DNA of 34,485 bases from Sphingobacterium sp. (GTDB taxonomy: Bacteria; Bacteroidota; Bacteroidia; Sphingobacteriales; Sphingobacteriaceae). Below the pieces are notes generated by a model that saw only the letters and a list, made by a program, of their open reading frames with translations, ran no database searches and was not told the origin of the DNA. Positions 1 through 8,047 of the stretch are shown in pieces. The translations under genes and the position numbers were made by a program. The stretch is from positions 1 to 34,485 of the forward strand of contig JAQZAZ010000043.1 of the NCBI GenBank assembly GCA_029239355.1. Reading direction: 5' to 3'. Each line of letters begins with the position of its first letter. The first letter of the stretch is position 1.

Positions 1-31
1 ATTTTACGCTTTAATATTTATTTTTTTGATT

Positions 32-406
32 ATGGAAATTAGAGGAAAAGTACACGAGATAGGAGCGACACAACAAGTGACAGAATCATTCAAAAAACGT
101 GATATGATTGTAGCTTATGCCGAAAACCCACAATTTGTTGAGTATATCCGTTTTGAGTCAACACAAGACAGAACTTCAATTTTTGACAACCTAGCTATTG
201 GCGAAGAGGTAGAGGTATCTTTTAATCTTCGTGGTCGTCCTTGGACAAATAAAGATGGCGTCACTACATATTTCAATTCATTGGTTGCATGGCGTGTAAC
301 AAAATTAGGTAATGCTGCTCCAGCACCATCTGCTCCGGGTTATGCTGATATGCCTGCTCCTGTAGATTTGTCGGGTTCATCAGATGATGATGATTTGCCA
401 TTCTAG
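32..406 (+). CDS. DUF3127 family protein, SSB-like architecture
   Basis: A 124-residue protein that I match to the Bacteroidota DUF3127 family from memory of the family pattern. Residues 1 to about 92 have the strand-rich look of an OB fold: an opening EIRGKVHEIG strand, a central FKKRDMIVAY stretch, and a WTNKDG...YFNSLVAWRV segment that resembles the last strands of single-stranded DNA-binding proteins. A Pro/Ala/Ser-rich linker follows. The C-terminus is SSDDDDLPF, very close to the DFDDDIPF tip with which SSB recruits repair and replication proteins. A TTG six bases upstream is in frame, but ATG at 32 starts the conserved MEIRGKV and is preferred. The gene stands alone and ends before a strong hairpin. 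A role in nucleic-acid binding is inference. The promoter lies outside the window. Confidence 0.85.
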   Translation: MEIRGKVHEIGATQQVTESFKKRDMIVAYAENPQFVEYIRFESTQDRTSIFDNLAIGEEVEVSFNLRGRPWTNKDGVTTYFNSLVAWRVTKLGNAAPAPSAPGYADMPAPVDLSGSSDDDDLPF

Positions 407-493
407 CCTGAAAAATAAGATCTGCAATTCCTGTCGGCAAATTGTGCTATAAATAAATCAGTTTATAGTACTTATTGTTGTACAGTATATCAT

Positions 494-527
494 AAAAAGG
501 ACCGTCCAAGATTGGATGGTCCTTTTT
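494..527 (+). terminator. Rho-independent terminator after the DUF3127 gene
   Basis: A 15-base stem (494-508 with 513-527) closes on the four-base loop AGAT, with one G-T wobble. The 5' arm begins with five A and the 3' arm ends with five T, so it can work in both directions. It lies about 90 bases after the DUF3127 stop codon and is the only strong hairpin before the next gene. Confidence 0.85.
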
Positions 528-698
528 ATATCATATTGGATAATAGCTATACGTTTATTTTTAATTATTCCATACAAAGTAGCTTTTTCAATTTTTATTT
601 CTGTTTAGCTGGAGGGCGCAGTTTTTTGGAATTGGATAGCATTTTCTTGGCGTCGAAATTGCTTGTTATTGGGTACATTGAACTCAAATAGCACAAAT

Positions 699-1163
699 AT
701 GAAATCATCAGTATTATTTATTTGCCTAGCAGCGCTTTCCTTGAGTGCCTGTAATCAAACAAAAAAGGAAAATCAACAGGTGGTCGAGTCAGATTCATCT
801 GATCATGCAACAATTGCAGCAGACACAGTTCATAATTCCCACAATTCATTAGATTGGTCCGGTAAATACGAAGCAACAATTCCTTGCGCGGATTGTGAAG
901 GTATCAAAACGAATATCACCTTAAAAAATGATAATACTTTTTCTATTGTCAGTGAATATATCAATAAGAATACAAAAGTAGAAGATTCAGGTAAAGTGAT
1001 GTGGCATGACAACGGTTCGGTTGTACATTTGACTGGCAAAGAAACCAACATGAAATTGAAAGTTGGTGAAAATAGATTGATCGGACTGGATCAGGAAGGG
1101 AAAGAGATCGAAGGCCCTAATGCACATCTGTATGTCTATAATAAGGTCGAGGGCGAAAAATAA
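699..1163 (+). CDS. NlpE-like copper-resistance-type lipoprotein
   Basis: A 154-residue lipoprotein. The signal peptide MKSSVLFICLAALSLSAC ends in a lipobox with the acylated cysteine at residue 18. It is followed by a Ser/Asp/His-rich linker and then one NlpE N-terminal domain (about residues 53-150). The diagnostic motif is GKYEATIPCADCEGI with the CxxC at residues 63 and 66; in E. coli NlpE the equivalent cysteines can bind metal. The second, OB-fold domain of E. coli NlpE is missing, which is usual for short Bacteroidota versions. In E. coli, NlpE reports lipoprotein sorting faults and surface contact to the Cpx system; no Cpx genes are nearby, so only an envelope role can be inferred. 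The ATG at 699 is chosen because it begins the signal peptide. It converges on the acyltransferase gene with 18 bases between them. Confidence 0.82.
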   Translation: MKSSVLFICLAALSLSACNQTKKENQQVVESDSSDHATIAADTVHNSHNSLDWSGKYEATIPCADCEGIKTNITLKNDNTFSIVSEYINKNTKVEDSGKVMWHDNGSVVHLTGKETNMKLKVGENRLIGLDQEGKEIEGPNAHLYVYNKVEGEK

Positions 1164-1181
1164 GTGCTGGATCAAATTGAA

Positions 1182-2183
1182 CTAACCACTGACATATTTC
1201 CCCCAGGGGATCTTGCGTAAACAATAGGTCAGTAGGGCACTGATTACTAAGGTGAGGATAGCCGCTATCGGTATTTTCCATAGTGTAGCGAAGGGAATCA
1301 GTGGATGTATATAGTTCAGTAATAGAATATGACATAAATAGATTCCAAAACTATGGATATCAATAAATTCCCAGAATGCACTCATTCGTTCTGGGAATTT
1401 TAGACATTGAATAAATACAAACAAACAACCTGCGCTCAAGGCAATATTAGGTGACAGATAATTATACAAGGTGGGATCAAACTCTCCTTTTTCAAGACTA
1501 AGATAATAGGTCCCCCAACCTGTGATAAGGCAGCTACACATAAAGAATAGTAGGCTAGACCACCTTGGCCAAGTGAGTTGATAATTGGATAGATAATGAC
1601 CCAATACGAGATAACCTATGTACCCGTAAAAGAATGTTAGATCAAAGTTTGGAAGATAAACATTAAACCATTTGTTGTTGAAAAATAGCGAAGTAAACCA
1701 TAAAAATAGAAATATTTCGATCTCTTTTTTCGAACAATTCCGGATCATTTTTCGCAAGAAAGGTATAGCCAGATAGAGCCCAATAAGCATGTATAGGTAC
1801 CATAGGTGTGCGTTGCTTCCTGATTTTAAGCGAATTAACACAATGTTAATAACTTGTGGAAAACCGATGTACTCGAAATCGATGTACCGAATAAAGTAAT
1901 AGACCAGGTAGACAACCGTCCAAAAGGCAAAAGGTGGAATGATTTTGAGCAGACGCTTCTTGTAGAATATACCGGTGTCCTCATCTTTTTGCAAAAGCAA
2001 CGCGCCCGAGATGATCACAAAAAGGGGAACGGCAAAACGGGAGAAGCTGTTGATCCAATTGGCATAATTCCAATCGAAAGCATCGAAATCATTGCTATTT
2101 AAATAACCCGAAGAAGAGTGGATCAGGATGACTAGAAAGATCGCAATGATACGCAATACGCTGATGTAACTACTTCGGGCCAT
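1182..2183 (-). CDS. Acyltransferase family 3 membrane protein (WecH-like)
   Basis: A 333-residue protein that is almost entirely hydrophobic, with about ten membrane helices. It fits the acyltransferase_3 family, which moves acetyl or other acyl groups onto sugars or other envelope molecules. Visible family marks are R11 and H22 in the first helix (LRIIAIFLVILIHSS), SFSRFAVPLFVIISG at about residues 46-60, HLWYLY at 126-131, and SFGIYLCHILLL in the last third. The single short form without an extra domain resembles WecH, an O-acetyltransferase. It sits 19 bases downstream of the exporter gene on the same strand, so the two are probably co-transcribed. The substrate cannot be told from sequence. 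Confidence 0.85.
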   Translation of the reverse strand: MARSSYISVLRIIAIFLVILIHSSSGYLNSNDFDAFDWNYANWINSFSRFAVPLFVIISGALLLQKDEDTGIFYKKRLLKIIPPFAFWTVVYLVYYFIRYIDFEYIGFPQVINIVLIRLKSGSNAHLWYLYMLIGLYLAIPFLRKMIRNCSKKEIEIFLFLWFTSLFFNNKWFNVYLPNFDLTFFYGYIGYLVLGHYLSNYQLTWPRWSSLLFFMCSCLITGWGTYYLSLEKGEFDPTLYNYLSPNIALSAGCLFVFIQCLKFPERMSAFWEFIDIHSFGIYLCHILLLNYIHPLIPFATLWKIPIAAILTLVISALLTYCLRKIPWGKYVSG

Positions 2184-2202
2184 TTAATTCGTTTTTTAGC
2201 TA

Positions 2203-3354
2203 TTAACTTTTATTGTCATAGACTTTAAGATACAGTAAGGTTAATAATGCACCAATACTTGCCATACCTACACCTACGAGAGATGGCGTATTATAAGCCA
2301 ATCCCAAGGTAATGGGAATACCGCCTAAAAAAGCGCCAAGTGTATTACCAAGGTTAAATGCAGCTTGCCCACCTGCAGCAGCCAGTGTAGCGGCTTCTTT
2401 TGAGGCTCGGATTAACATGAGTTGTGTTGGAGAACCGATAGCGAAAGATACCAAACCGGTAATGAAAGCCAGCGGATAAGCTGTCCAGCCCAGAGGTGAA
2501 ACAAAATAAACCATGACCAAACATAGTGCCATGGCAGAAAAGCTTGCAATTGCTGCTTTTGTTGGCGAAATGGTATCGGCCAGTTTTCCGCCAATCAGAT
2601 TGCCAAAAAACATACCTACCCCAATCAAGATCATAATAAGCGGAACACGGTCAGCTGGAACGCCAGAAACTTTGGTTGCCAGAGGAGCAATATAGCTGAT
2701 CCAGGCAAATAATCCACCGGTGCCGATAGCAATGATTGCCATTAACAACCAGGCAATTTTTTTATTGAAAAAATTCAGTTGATTGAATATATTATTCCCT
2801 TTAGAAGCTTCAATTTTAGGCATCCAGGCATATATTGCGGAGAAAGTAATCAGGCCCAATAGGCTGATAATTCCGTAGGTCAGCCGCCAGGAATAGTGAT
2901 GACCAAGATAGGTACCTAAAGGAACCCCCGCCAGGTTGGCGATAGTCATACCTGTAAACATTATTGAAATAGCCTGGGCTTCTTTTCCTTTGGGTGCGAG
3001 TTTGGCTGCAACAACAGACCCTACACCAAAAAATGCGCCGTGTGGAAGTCCGGCCATAAAACGCGAAAGACTGATCAGAAATTGTCCCGGTGCGATGCTG
3101 AATAAGCCGTTGAAAATAAAAAACAGCAACATTAAAAAGAGTAAAACCTTTTTTGGAGGATATTTACCCGTAAATAAGACTAATGTGGGTGCCCCCACGA
3201 CAACGCCGAGTGCATACAAGGCAATTAGGTGGGCCGCAGTAGGGATTTCGATCTGCAAGTCTTTAGCGATATCCGGTAGGATTCCCATCATCGTGAATTC
3301 CGTCATTCCGATGGCAAGTCCTCCAAAAGCTAAGGCAATTATTCCTTTATTCAT
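2203..3354 (-). CDS. araJ: MFS transporter, AraJ-type (DHA1 family)
   Basis: A 383-residue permease with twelve predicted membrane helices, the usual length for the drug:H+ antiporter-1 group. It resembles E. coli AraJ along its whole length as I remember that sequence: GMTEFTMMGILPDIA at the start, YALGVVVGAP in helix 2, GLPHGAFFGVGSVVAAKL in helix 4, GVPLGTYLGHHYSWR in helix 5, and AAGGQAAFNLGNTLGA near the end. AraJ is an inner-membrane exporter of uncertain physiological substrate, and the name here means homology, not arabinose regulation. The acyltransferase gene follows after 19 bases. A hairpin and T-tract ending just upstream separate this gene from the fumC unit. Confidence 0.88.
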   Translation of the reverse strand: MNKGIIALAFGGLAIGMTEFTMMGILPDIAKDLQIEIPTAAHLIALYALGVVVGAPTLVLFTGKYPPKKVLLFLMLLFFIFNGLFSIAPGQFLISLSRFMAGLPHGAFFGVGSVVAAKLAPKGKEAQAISIMFTGMTIANLAGVPLGTYLGHHYSWRLTYGIISLLGLITFSAIYAWMPKIEASKGNNIFNQLNFFNKKIAWLLMAIIAIGTGGLFAWISYIAPLATKVSGVPADRVPLIMILIGVGMFFGNLIGGKLADTISPTKAAIASFSAMALCLVMVYFVSPLGWTAYPLAFITGLVSFAIGSPTQLMLIRASKEAATLAAAGGQAAFNLGNTLGAFLGGIPITLGLAYNTPSLVGVGMASIGALLTLLYLKVYDNKS

Positions 3355-3378
3355 ATGGGTGGTTGGAAGTTGATAGGC

Positions 3379-3438
3379 AAAAATAAAAATAAAAAACGGG
3401 TTATTGCATGTTGATTTACGGGTCGATGCAATAATCCC
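3379..3438 (-). terminator. Terminator of the fumC-lipoprotein unit
   Basis: On the minus strand, a stem formed by 3438-3426 and 3409-3398 (ATTATTGCAT against ATGCAATAA, one bulged base, 16-base loop) is followed by a run of T broken by single A or C. It lies downstream of the lipoprotein stop codon and just upstream of the MFS gene. Its T-tract also contains TATTTTTG (3385-3378), which fits TAnnTTTG, but a T-rich tract would match by chance. Confidence 0.65.
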
Positions 3439-3510
3439 TTTACACGAACCAAGCGATCAAGATAAGAGCGGTGTAATCCGCCAAAGGCTTGAAGGTCCCA
3501 AATCTCAATT

Positions 3511-4041
3511 CTAATATCGCTTCTTTGGTACGCAGGTGATATCCTTAGTCTTTCTGAGGATAATAGGGCGTTGATCAAATCTGCTTTCCAGTACCACAGA
3601 ATCTGCGGAATGGTGGACTACTTTAAAACGTGGGATGTATTGACCCGAACGATAGCATCCTGAAATCTTTTGTTTGCCATTTTCTTTGGTATAAATGCCA
3701 TCTACAATAATTGAATCACCACGTAGGACATAAATACCTTTGGCATGTTCTGTCCAGGCTCCATTTTTATAGCAACTGTCCGGGATCGTCTGTACTTTGT
3801 TATTTACATGCATTGTAGCATAAACAGAATCACAGGTAAATTTAAACTCGGTCAATGTGTATTGCAGCATCTGGCCTTGTCCCGGAATACTGTCCTGTAC
3901 CCATTCGCCTTGTAAAAATGAAGCTCCTTCACTTTGCATATCCGAATTGAATTTGCATGCAGTGAAAAAGAAAAACATACCTATGGCAAAGGCCGATAGG
4001 TATGTTTTTGATGATATATTTTTTATTGAAATTATAGCCAC
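3511..4041 (-). CDS. Small lipoprotein of unknown function, coupled to fumC
   Basis: A 176-residue protein I cannot assign to a named family. The N-terminus has a hydrophobic signal ending in FFFFTAC, a lipobox with cysteine 29, so it is probably an outer-membrane or periplasmic lipoprotein. The mature part is strand-rich with GEWVQDS, TEFKFTCDSVYATM and GIYVLRGDSIIVDGIY, a pattern like a small lipocalin-type barrel, and it contains four more cysteines. The start is GTG at 4041: the fumC stop TAA is in the same frame only one codon upstream, and the next ATG would leave too short a signal peptide. Translation by re-initiation after fumC is therefore likely. A terminator follows. Confidence 0.75.
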   Translation of the reverse strand: MAIISIKNISSKTYLSAFAIGMFFFFTACKFNSDMQSEGASFLQGEWVQDSIPGQGQMLQYTLTEFKFTCDSVYATMHVNNKVQTIPDSCYKNGAWTEHAKGIYVLRGDSIIVDGIYTKENGKQKISGCYRSGQYIPRFKVVHHSADSVVLESRFDQRPIILRKTKDITCVPKKRY

Positions 4042-4044
4042 AGC

Positions 4045-5442
4045 TTATTTTAAACTTCCAACCATTTCTTCAGGTTTTACCCAAGCATCAAAATCTTCCG
4101 GCGTCACATAACCCAAACGTACTGCCTCTTCTTTAAGTGTAGTACCATTTTTATGTGCCGTTTGAGCAATTTCCGCAGCTTTATAATAGCCAATTTTAGT
4201 GTTTAATGCTGTTACCAACATTAATGAGTTGTCTACCAGTTCTTTGATACGTTTGTAATTTGGTTCGATACCAGCGGCACAGTGCTCTTCAAAAGAAACA
4301 CAGGCATCCCCCAATAAACGTGCAGATTGCAAGAAGTTAGCGGCCATTAATGGTTTGAATACATTCAATTCATAATGTCCTTGTGTTCCACCAATTGTGA
4401 TGGCAACATCGTTCCCCATGACCTGGGCAGCAACCATTGTTAAAGCCTCGCACTGTGTTGGATTCACTTTACCTGGCATAATAGATGAGCCTGGTTCGTT
4501 CTCTGGGATAAGGATTTCACCGATACCTGAACGTGGCCCTGAAGCCAACATCCGGATGTCATTCGCAATTTTATTCAATGAAACTGCCAATTGTTTCAAC
4601 GCGCCATGTGTTTCAACAATAGCATCGTGAGCAGCTAAAGCTTCAAATTTGTTCTCCGCAGTAACAAATGGTAGACCTGTAAATTCAGCGATGTATTTTG
4701 CTACAACAACATCATAGCCATTTGGGGTATTTAAGCCAGTTCCCACAGCGGTGCCACCGAGTGCCAGCTCGGATAGGTGTGAAAGCGTATTTCTTAAGGC
4801 TTTTAAACCATGATTTAGTTGTGCTACATAACCAGAAATTTCTTGACCTAATGTCAACGGCGTGGCATCCATTAAGTGAGTACGGCCGATTTTGACGACA
4901 TTTTTAAACTCCGCTGCTTTTTTCGCCAGTGTATCACGTAGTTTTTCCACACCTGGAATAGTGATTTCGGCAACAGCTTTATAAGCGGCAATATGCATTC
5001 CGGTAGGGAAAGTATCATTTGATGATTGTGATTTGTTGACATCATCATTTGCTTTTAACACAGGTTCTCCTTCGCCAATTTTATATCCAGCTAATACTTG
5101 GGCGCGGTTTGCCACCACTTCATTCACGTTCATGTTCGATTGTGTACCTGACCCCGTTTGCCAAATCACCAGTGGGAATTGGTCATCTAGTTTGCCTGCC
5201 AGAATCTCATCGCATACAGCAGCTATAGCATCACGCTTTTCAATAGGTAATACTCCTAACTCGTGGTTGGCATAAGCTGCTGCTTTTTTCAAGTAAGCAA
5301 AGCCTGCAACGATCTCATGTGGCATTGAAGCTGCCGGTCCGATTTTGAAGTTGTTGCGTGAACGTTCTGTTTGGGCACCCCAGTATTTATCTGCAGGTAC
5401 TTGAACTTCACCCATTGTATCTTTTTCAATTCTGAATGACAT
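4045..5442 (-). CDS. fumC: Class II fumarate hydratase
   Basis: A 465-residue soluble enzyme that interconverts fumarate and L-malate in the citric acid cycle. It belongs to the fumarase/aspartase superfamily and is full length. The three conserved regions are intact: [10 protein letters not shown] at about 97-106, GRTHLMDA with His189 at 186-193, and the signature [11 protein letters not shown] at 318-328 with the catalytic serine loop. SSNDTFPT at 140-147 also matches fumarase rather than aspartase. ATG at 5442 is chosen because [16 protein letters not shown] is the family N-terminus; upstream in-frame GTG at 5496 would add 18 unrelated residues. A TAACTTTG element lies about 70 bases upstream. 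The small lipoprotein gene follows after three bases. Confidence 0.97.
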   Translation of the reverse strand: MSFRIEKDTMGEVQVPADKYWGAQTERSRNNFKIGPAASMPHEIVAGFAYLKKAAAYANHELGVLPIEKRDAIAAVCDEILAGKLDDQFPLVIWQTGSGTQSNMNVNEVVANRAQVLAGYKIGEGEPVLKANDDVNKSQSSNDTFPTGMHIAAYKAVAEITIPGVEKLRDTLAKKAAEFKNVVKIGRTHLMDATPLTLGQEISGYVAQLNHGLKALRNTLSHLSELALGGTAVGTGLNTPNGYDVVVAKYIAEFTGLPFVTAENKFEALAAHDAIVETHGALKQLAVSLNKIANDIRMLASGPRSGIGEILIPENEPGSSIMPGKVNPTQCEALTMVAAQVMGNDVAITIGGTQGHYELNVFKPLMAANFLQSARLLGDACVSFEEHCAAGIEPNYKRIKELVDNSLMLVTALNTKIGYYKAAEIAQTAHKNGTTLKEEAVRLGYVTPEDFDAWVKPEEMVGSLK

Positions 5443-5509
5443 ATTGTTTTGTATAAGATAAAACGTAAAATTAATCCGTGTGAGTGCATGACACACAACA
5501 CATCAGTCA

Positions 5510-5517
5510 CAAAGTTA
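5510..5517 (-). promoter_or_regulatory. Bacteroidota -7 element of fumC
   Basis: On the minus strand the octamer TAACTTTG matches the Bacteroidota sigma-A -7 consensus TAnnTTTG. It would place the start of transcription near 5503 and give a leader of about 60 bases. No clear TTG is seen at -33, so the call rests on one box. Confidence 0.5.
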
Positions 5518-5610
5518 ATGGATAATACAGTAAAAAGATAAAATTAAGAGGTAAAAATTAAAAAATAGGAGCAGTTGCTAAAGCCATCTTTCCGTATGAC
5601 CGGGATCTTA

Positions 5611-6180
5611 TCAAAAGCCCAGGCGCTTTGTCAAGGATTCGTTCACATGATGAAATACTTGCTTTGGTTTCAATGCACGCCAGTGTAGTTCATTGAGTAC
5701 GCCGCCGAAGTTGATGTAATAGTCGATGTTCTGTTGTTGAAATTCTTCGATGACATGTTCGCGAAAGCCCACTCCTGCAATCCAGCCATCGTCAATATCC
5801 TGGAACCATTCCTCATAATAAGAATCATCCGAAGTATGAAAATTCAATACATTCTCCCCAATGAGAATAAAATATTTTATGCCCTGACTGATCATAACAT
5901 CGATAAGTTCTCTTTTCAGTAACATGATGTCATTGTATAGGGCATCATTCCATTCACCGATCAATTCGATAATGCAGTATTGTTTTTCATAGTCGACAAA
6001 CAAAACCTTTAAATATAGTGTGAGCGAACCAAATTCATCCCATTGTGGATGTAGCAAAAAGTTATAGACCTGTTTGTCGAAATCGAATTCGCTATAAACC
6101 GTGCCATAGAATGGTGATTGTTCGTCTTCTGCAGCGATGTAATAGTCGCGCCAGTTGTAGTAGGGTTCGATTTCATGCAT
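5611..6180 (-). CDS. Conserved Bacteroidota protein of unknown function
   Basis: A 189-residue soluble protein without signal peptide or membrane helix. I recognise the overall pattern from other Bacteroidota (YYNWRDYYIAAEDEQSPFYG at the start, HPQWDEFGSLTLYLKVLFVDYE, then IIELIGEWNDALYNDIMLLKRE) but know no function for it. It is rich in Tyr, Trp, Asp and Glu. The middle part, from about residue 58 to 125, alternates strands and helices (YLKVLFVDYE, YCIIELIGEW, NDIMLLKRELIDVMISQG, YFILIGENVLNFH), which suggests an alpha/beta fold of STAS-like or similar shape; that reading is weak. It lies alone, upstream of fumC on the same strand with 168 bases between them, and probably has its own promoter. 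Confidence 0.7.
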   Translation of the reverse strand: MHEIEPYYNWRDYYIAAEDEQSPFYGTVYSEFDFDKQVYNFLLHPQWDEFGSLTLYLKVLFVDYEKQYCIIELIGEWNDALYNDIMLLKRELIDVMISQGIKYFILIGENVLNFHTSDDSYYEEWFQDIDDGWIAGVGFREHVIEEFQQQNIDYYINFGGVLNELHWRALKPKQVFHHVNESLTKRLGF

Positions 6181-6367
6181 ATTTTAAATTCCTTTCCAAG
6201 TTCAAACTAAGATAAATTTGTGCTTATTTGCAAGTTTACTGCATGCTATTTCATGTTTTCTGACAATAGGAATAGCCGCAATTTTTAAAGATGGACAATC
6301 AGCGACAATTTTTTGTTTTTAATGTAAAATTATACGGCTGTTTACAGATTAAACCGAATAAACTTGT

Positions 6368-6375
6368 TACTTTTG
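6368..6375 (+). promoter_or_regulatory. Bacteroidota -7 element of the S41 protease gene
   Basis: TACTTTTG matches TAnnTTTG and lies 62 bases before the preferred ATG at 6437. No good -33 TTG is seen at the usual distance. An AGGAG at 6389-6393 lies between it and the first possible ATG. Confidence 0.4.
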
Positions 6376-6436
6376 AGCTGTAACAACAGGAGTATGCAGG
6401 CTCATGTTATCTGTTTATAAACGCTGGTTTTTTCCT

Positions 6437-8047
6437 ATGCAAAAGAGTATTAAGCGAAATATTTTTGTAGCTGCCACATACGCTGCGGTATTGCTTCTCG
6501 GCTTGCTGTTGGGACAAAATTATGCCGAAGAACAGGGAAGTAACCAGAAAAGAACTTTTTCCAGTTTAAGTTCCAATGGCAATTCAGACAAATTACAATA
6601 CCTGATCCAGTTAATCTCAGAAAATTACGTAGACAATATCAGTGTAGACACGGTGCAAGATGAAGCGATTGAACATGTCGTTTCCCGCCTTGATCCTTTT
6701 TCTACCTTTTTACGCCCCAATCAAGTGCTTGCCAAACAGGAAACCCTTGAAGGTTCCTTCGATGGGATAGGTGTAGAGTATTTTCGTTTGAAGGATACAC
6801 TACTTGTAGTGGGGATGGTCTCTGCTGGGCCTGCTGAAAAAAGTGGGATGAGGATTGGTGATCGTATTCTAAAAATTGGAAGTAAAGATGTTGCCGGAAA
6901 AAAGGTGCCGGAGGCGGAAATCGAAAAATTGATCCGTGGAAAGAAGGGGACCGCCGTATTTATTTCGATTCAACGCAACGGACAGACGTTCGTTAATCCA
7001 TTGAAGGTCATTCGTGATCAGGTGAGCGTATCTAGTTTGGACGCTTCCTATATGATTGCGCCTAAGACTGCTTATATCAAGATTCGACGTTTTGGACATA
7101 AGACCGCAGATGAGTTTAAACAATCGTTAATCGACCTACGCAAAAGTGGTGCCCAGGACCTTATCTTGGATTTACGGAATAATGGCGGTGGCTTTGTGCA
7201 TACGGCGATAGAACTAGCAGGACAGTTTTTTAAAGAAAAAAGGTTGTTGATGTATACCGAAGGAGCCAATGAATTACGTCAGGACTACTATTCGGAGAAG
7301 CCCGGGGAATTTGGTGACGGTCGCGTTGTGGTCCTGATCAATGAAAGTACGGCATCCGCGAGCGAGATCCTGAGTGGCGCATTGCAGGATTTAGATCGGG
7401 CTATCGTCGTCGGAAGACGGTCGTATGGAAAAGGCCTGGTTCAGGAACAGTTTGATTTTTCCGATGGCTCTGCCGTGAATTTGACAGTAGCACGTTATTA
7501 TACGCCTCTTGGAAGATGTATCCAACGCAAATATAGCCGGGCAAATTTTGATGCAGCAAAATATATGACCGGATTTGACCTTTGGACACTAGATACCGAA
7601 TTTAGTCAAAAGGAAATGTTTACAACAAGCAAGGGAAAGCTTGTATTTGGTGGCGGTGGAATTTTGCCAGATGTGAACATCCCGATTGACACCAATGAAA
7701 CAAGTGCTAAATACCGTGAAATCTTTCATTCCAATGCGATTGAGGAATTTGTATATGATCGTTTCACCAAACACCTCCCAGCATATTCTATTGAAAACTT
7801 TATTAGCGGTTACCATCTGCCGGCCACCGAATTTAATTTATTTATATCATTTCTCAATGCGCAGAAACGGATTTCGGTCAATTCGGATGAGGCAAAAAAT
7901 CTACATGATTTAATTCAATCTGATATTGAAGCGCTGGTGGGGCGGTATTATTTCGGTCGCGAAGCCTATTATAAGATAAAAAACAGAAGAGATAAATTTA
8001 TTGAAATAGGGCTCAAAACTTTGGGGTATCAGATGCCTAAGGTTTAA
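6437..8047 (+). CDS. S41 family C-terminal processing peptidase
   Basis: A 536-residue envelope protease of the CtpA/Prc group, which trims or degrades periplasmic proteins from the C-terminus. Order of parts: an N-terminal membrane anchor (about residues 8-27, ending LLLGLLLGQNYAEEQ), a helical entry segment, a PDZ domain at about 106-185 (GSFDGIGVEY...GMRIGDRILKIG), then the S41 catalytic core. The nucleophile is predicted as Ser307 in ESTASASEI and the general base as Lys332 in GRRSYGKGLVQ, 25 residues apart as in E. coli Prc. A C-terminal region of about 150 residues follows. ATG at 6404 in the same frame would add 11 residues; MQKSIKRNIF at 6437 resembles other Bacteroidota N-termini better. 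Its last 11 bases overlap the 3' end of the opposing gene. Confidence 0.92.
   Translation: MQKSIKRNIFVAATYAAVLLLGLLLGQNYAEEQGSNQKRTFSSLSSNGNSDKLQYLIQLISENYVDNISVDTVQDEAIEHVVSRLDPFSTFLRPNQVLAKQETLEGSFDGIGVEYFRLKDTLLVVGMVSAGPAEKSGMRIGDRILKIGSKDVAGKKVPEAEIEKLIRGKKGTAVFISIQRNGQTFVNPLKVIRDQVSVSSLDASYMIAPKTAYIKIRRFGHKTADEFKQSLIDLRKSGAQDLILDLRNNGGGFVHTAIELAGQFFKEKRLLMYTEGANELRQDYYSEKPGEFGDGRVVVLINESTASASEILSGALQDLDRAIVVGRRSYGKGLVQEQFDFSDGSAVNLTVARYYTPLGRCIQRKYSRANFDAAKYMTGFDLWTLDTEFSQKEMFTTSKGKLVFGGGGILPDVNIPIDTNETSAKYREIFHSNAIEEFVYDRFTKHLPAYSIENFISGYHLPATEFNLFISFLNAQKRISVNSDEAKNLHDLIQSDIEALVGRYYFGREAYYKIKNRRDKFIEIGLKTLGYQMPKV

Noticed and set aside
2936..3373. Plus-strand 145-codon open frame opposite the AraJ-type gene
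   Set aside because: It is a mirror of the MFS gene: the protein is low in structure, rich in Ile, Ala, Pro and Lys as expected for an antisense frame, and has no start context or family resemblance.
3511..4041. Reading the small protein beside fumC as part of fumarase
   Set aside because: fumC is full length and ends with its own stop. The small protein has a lipobox and no lyase motif.
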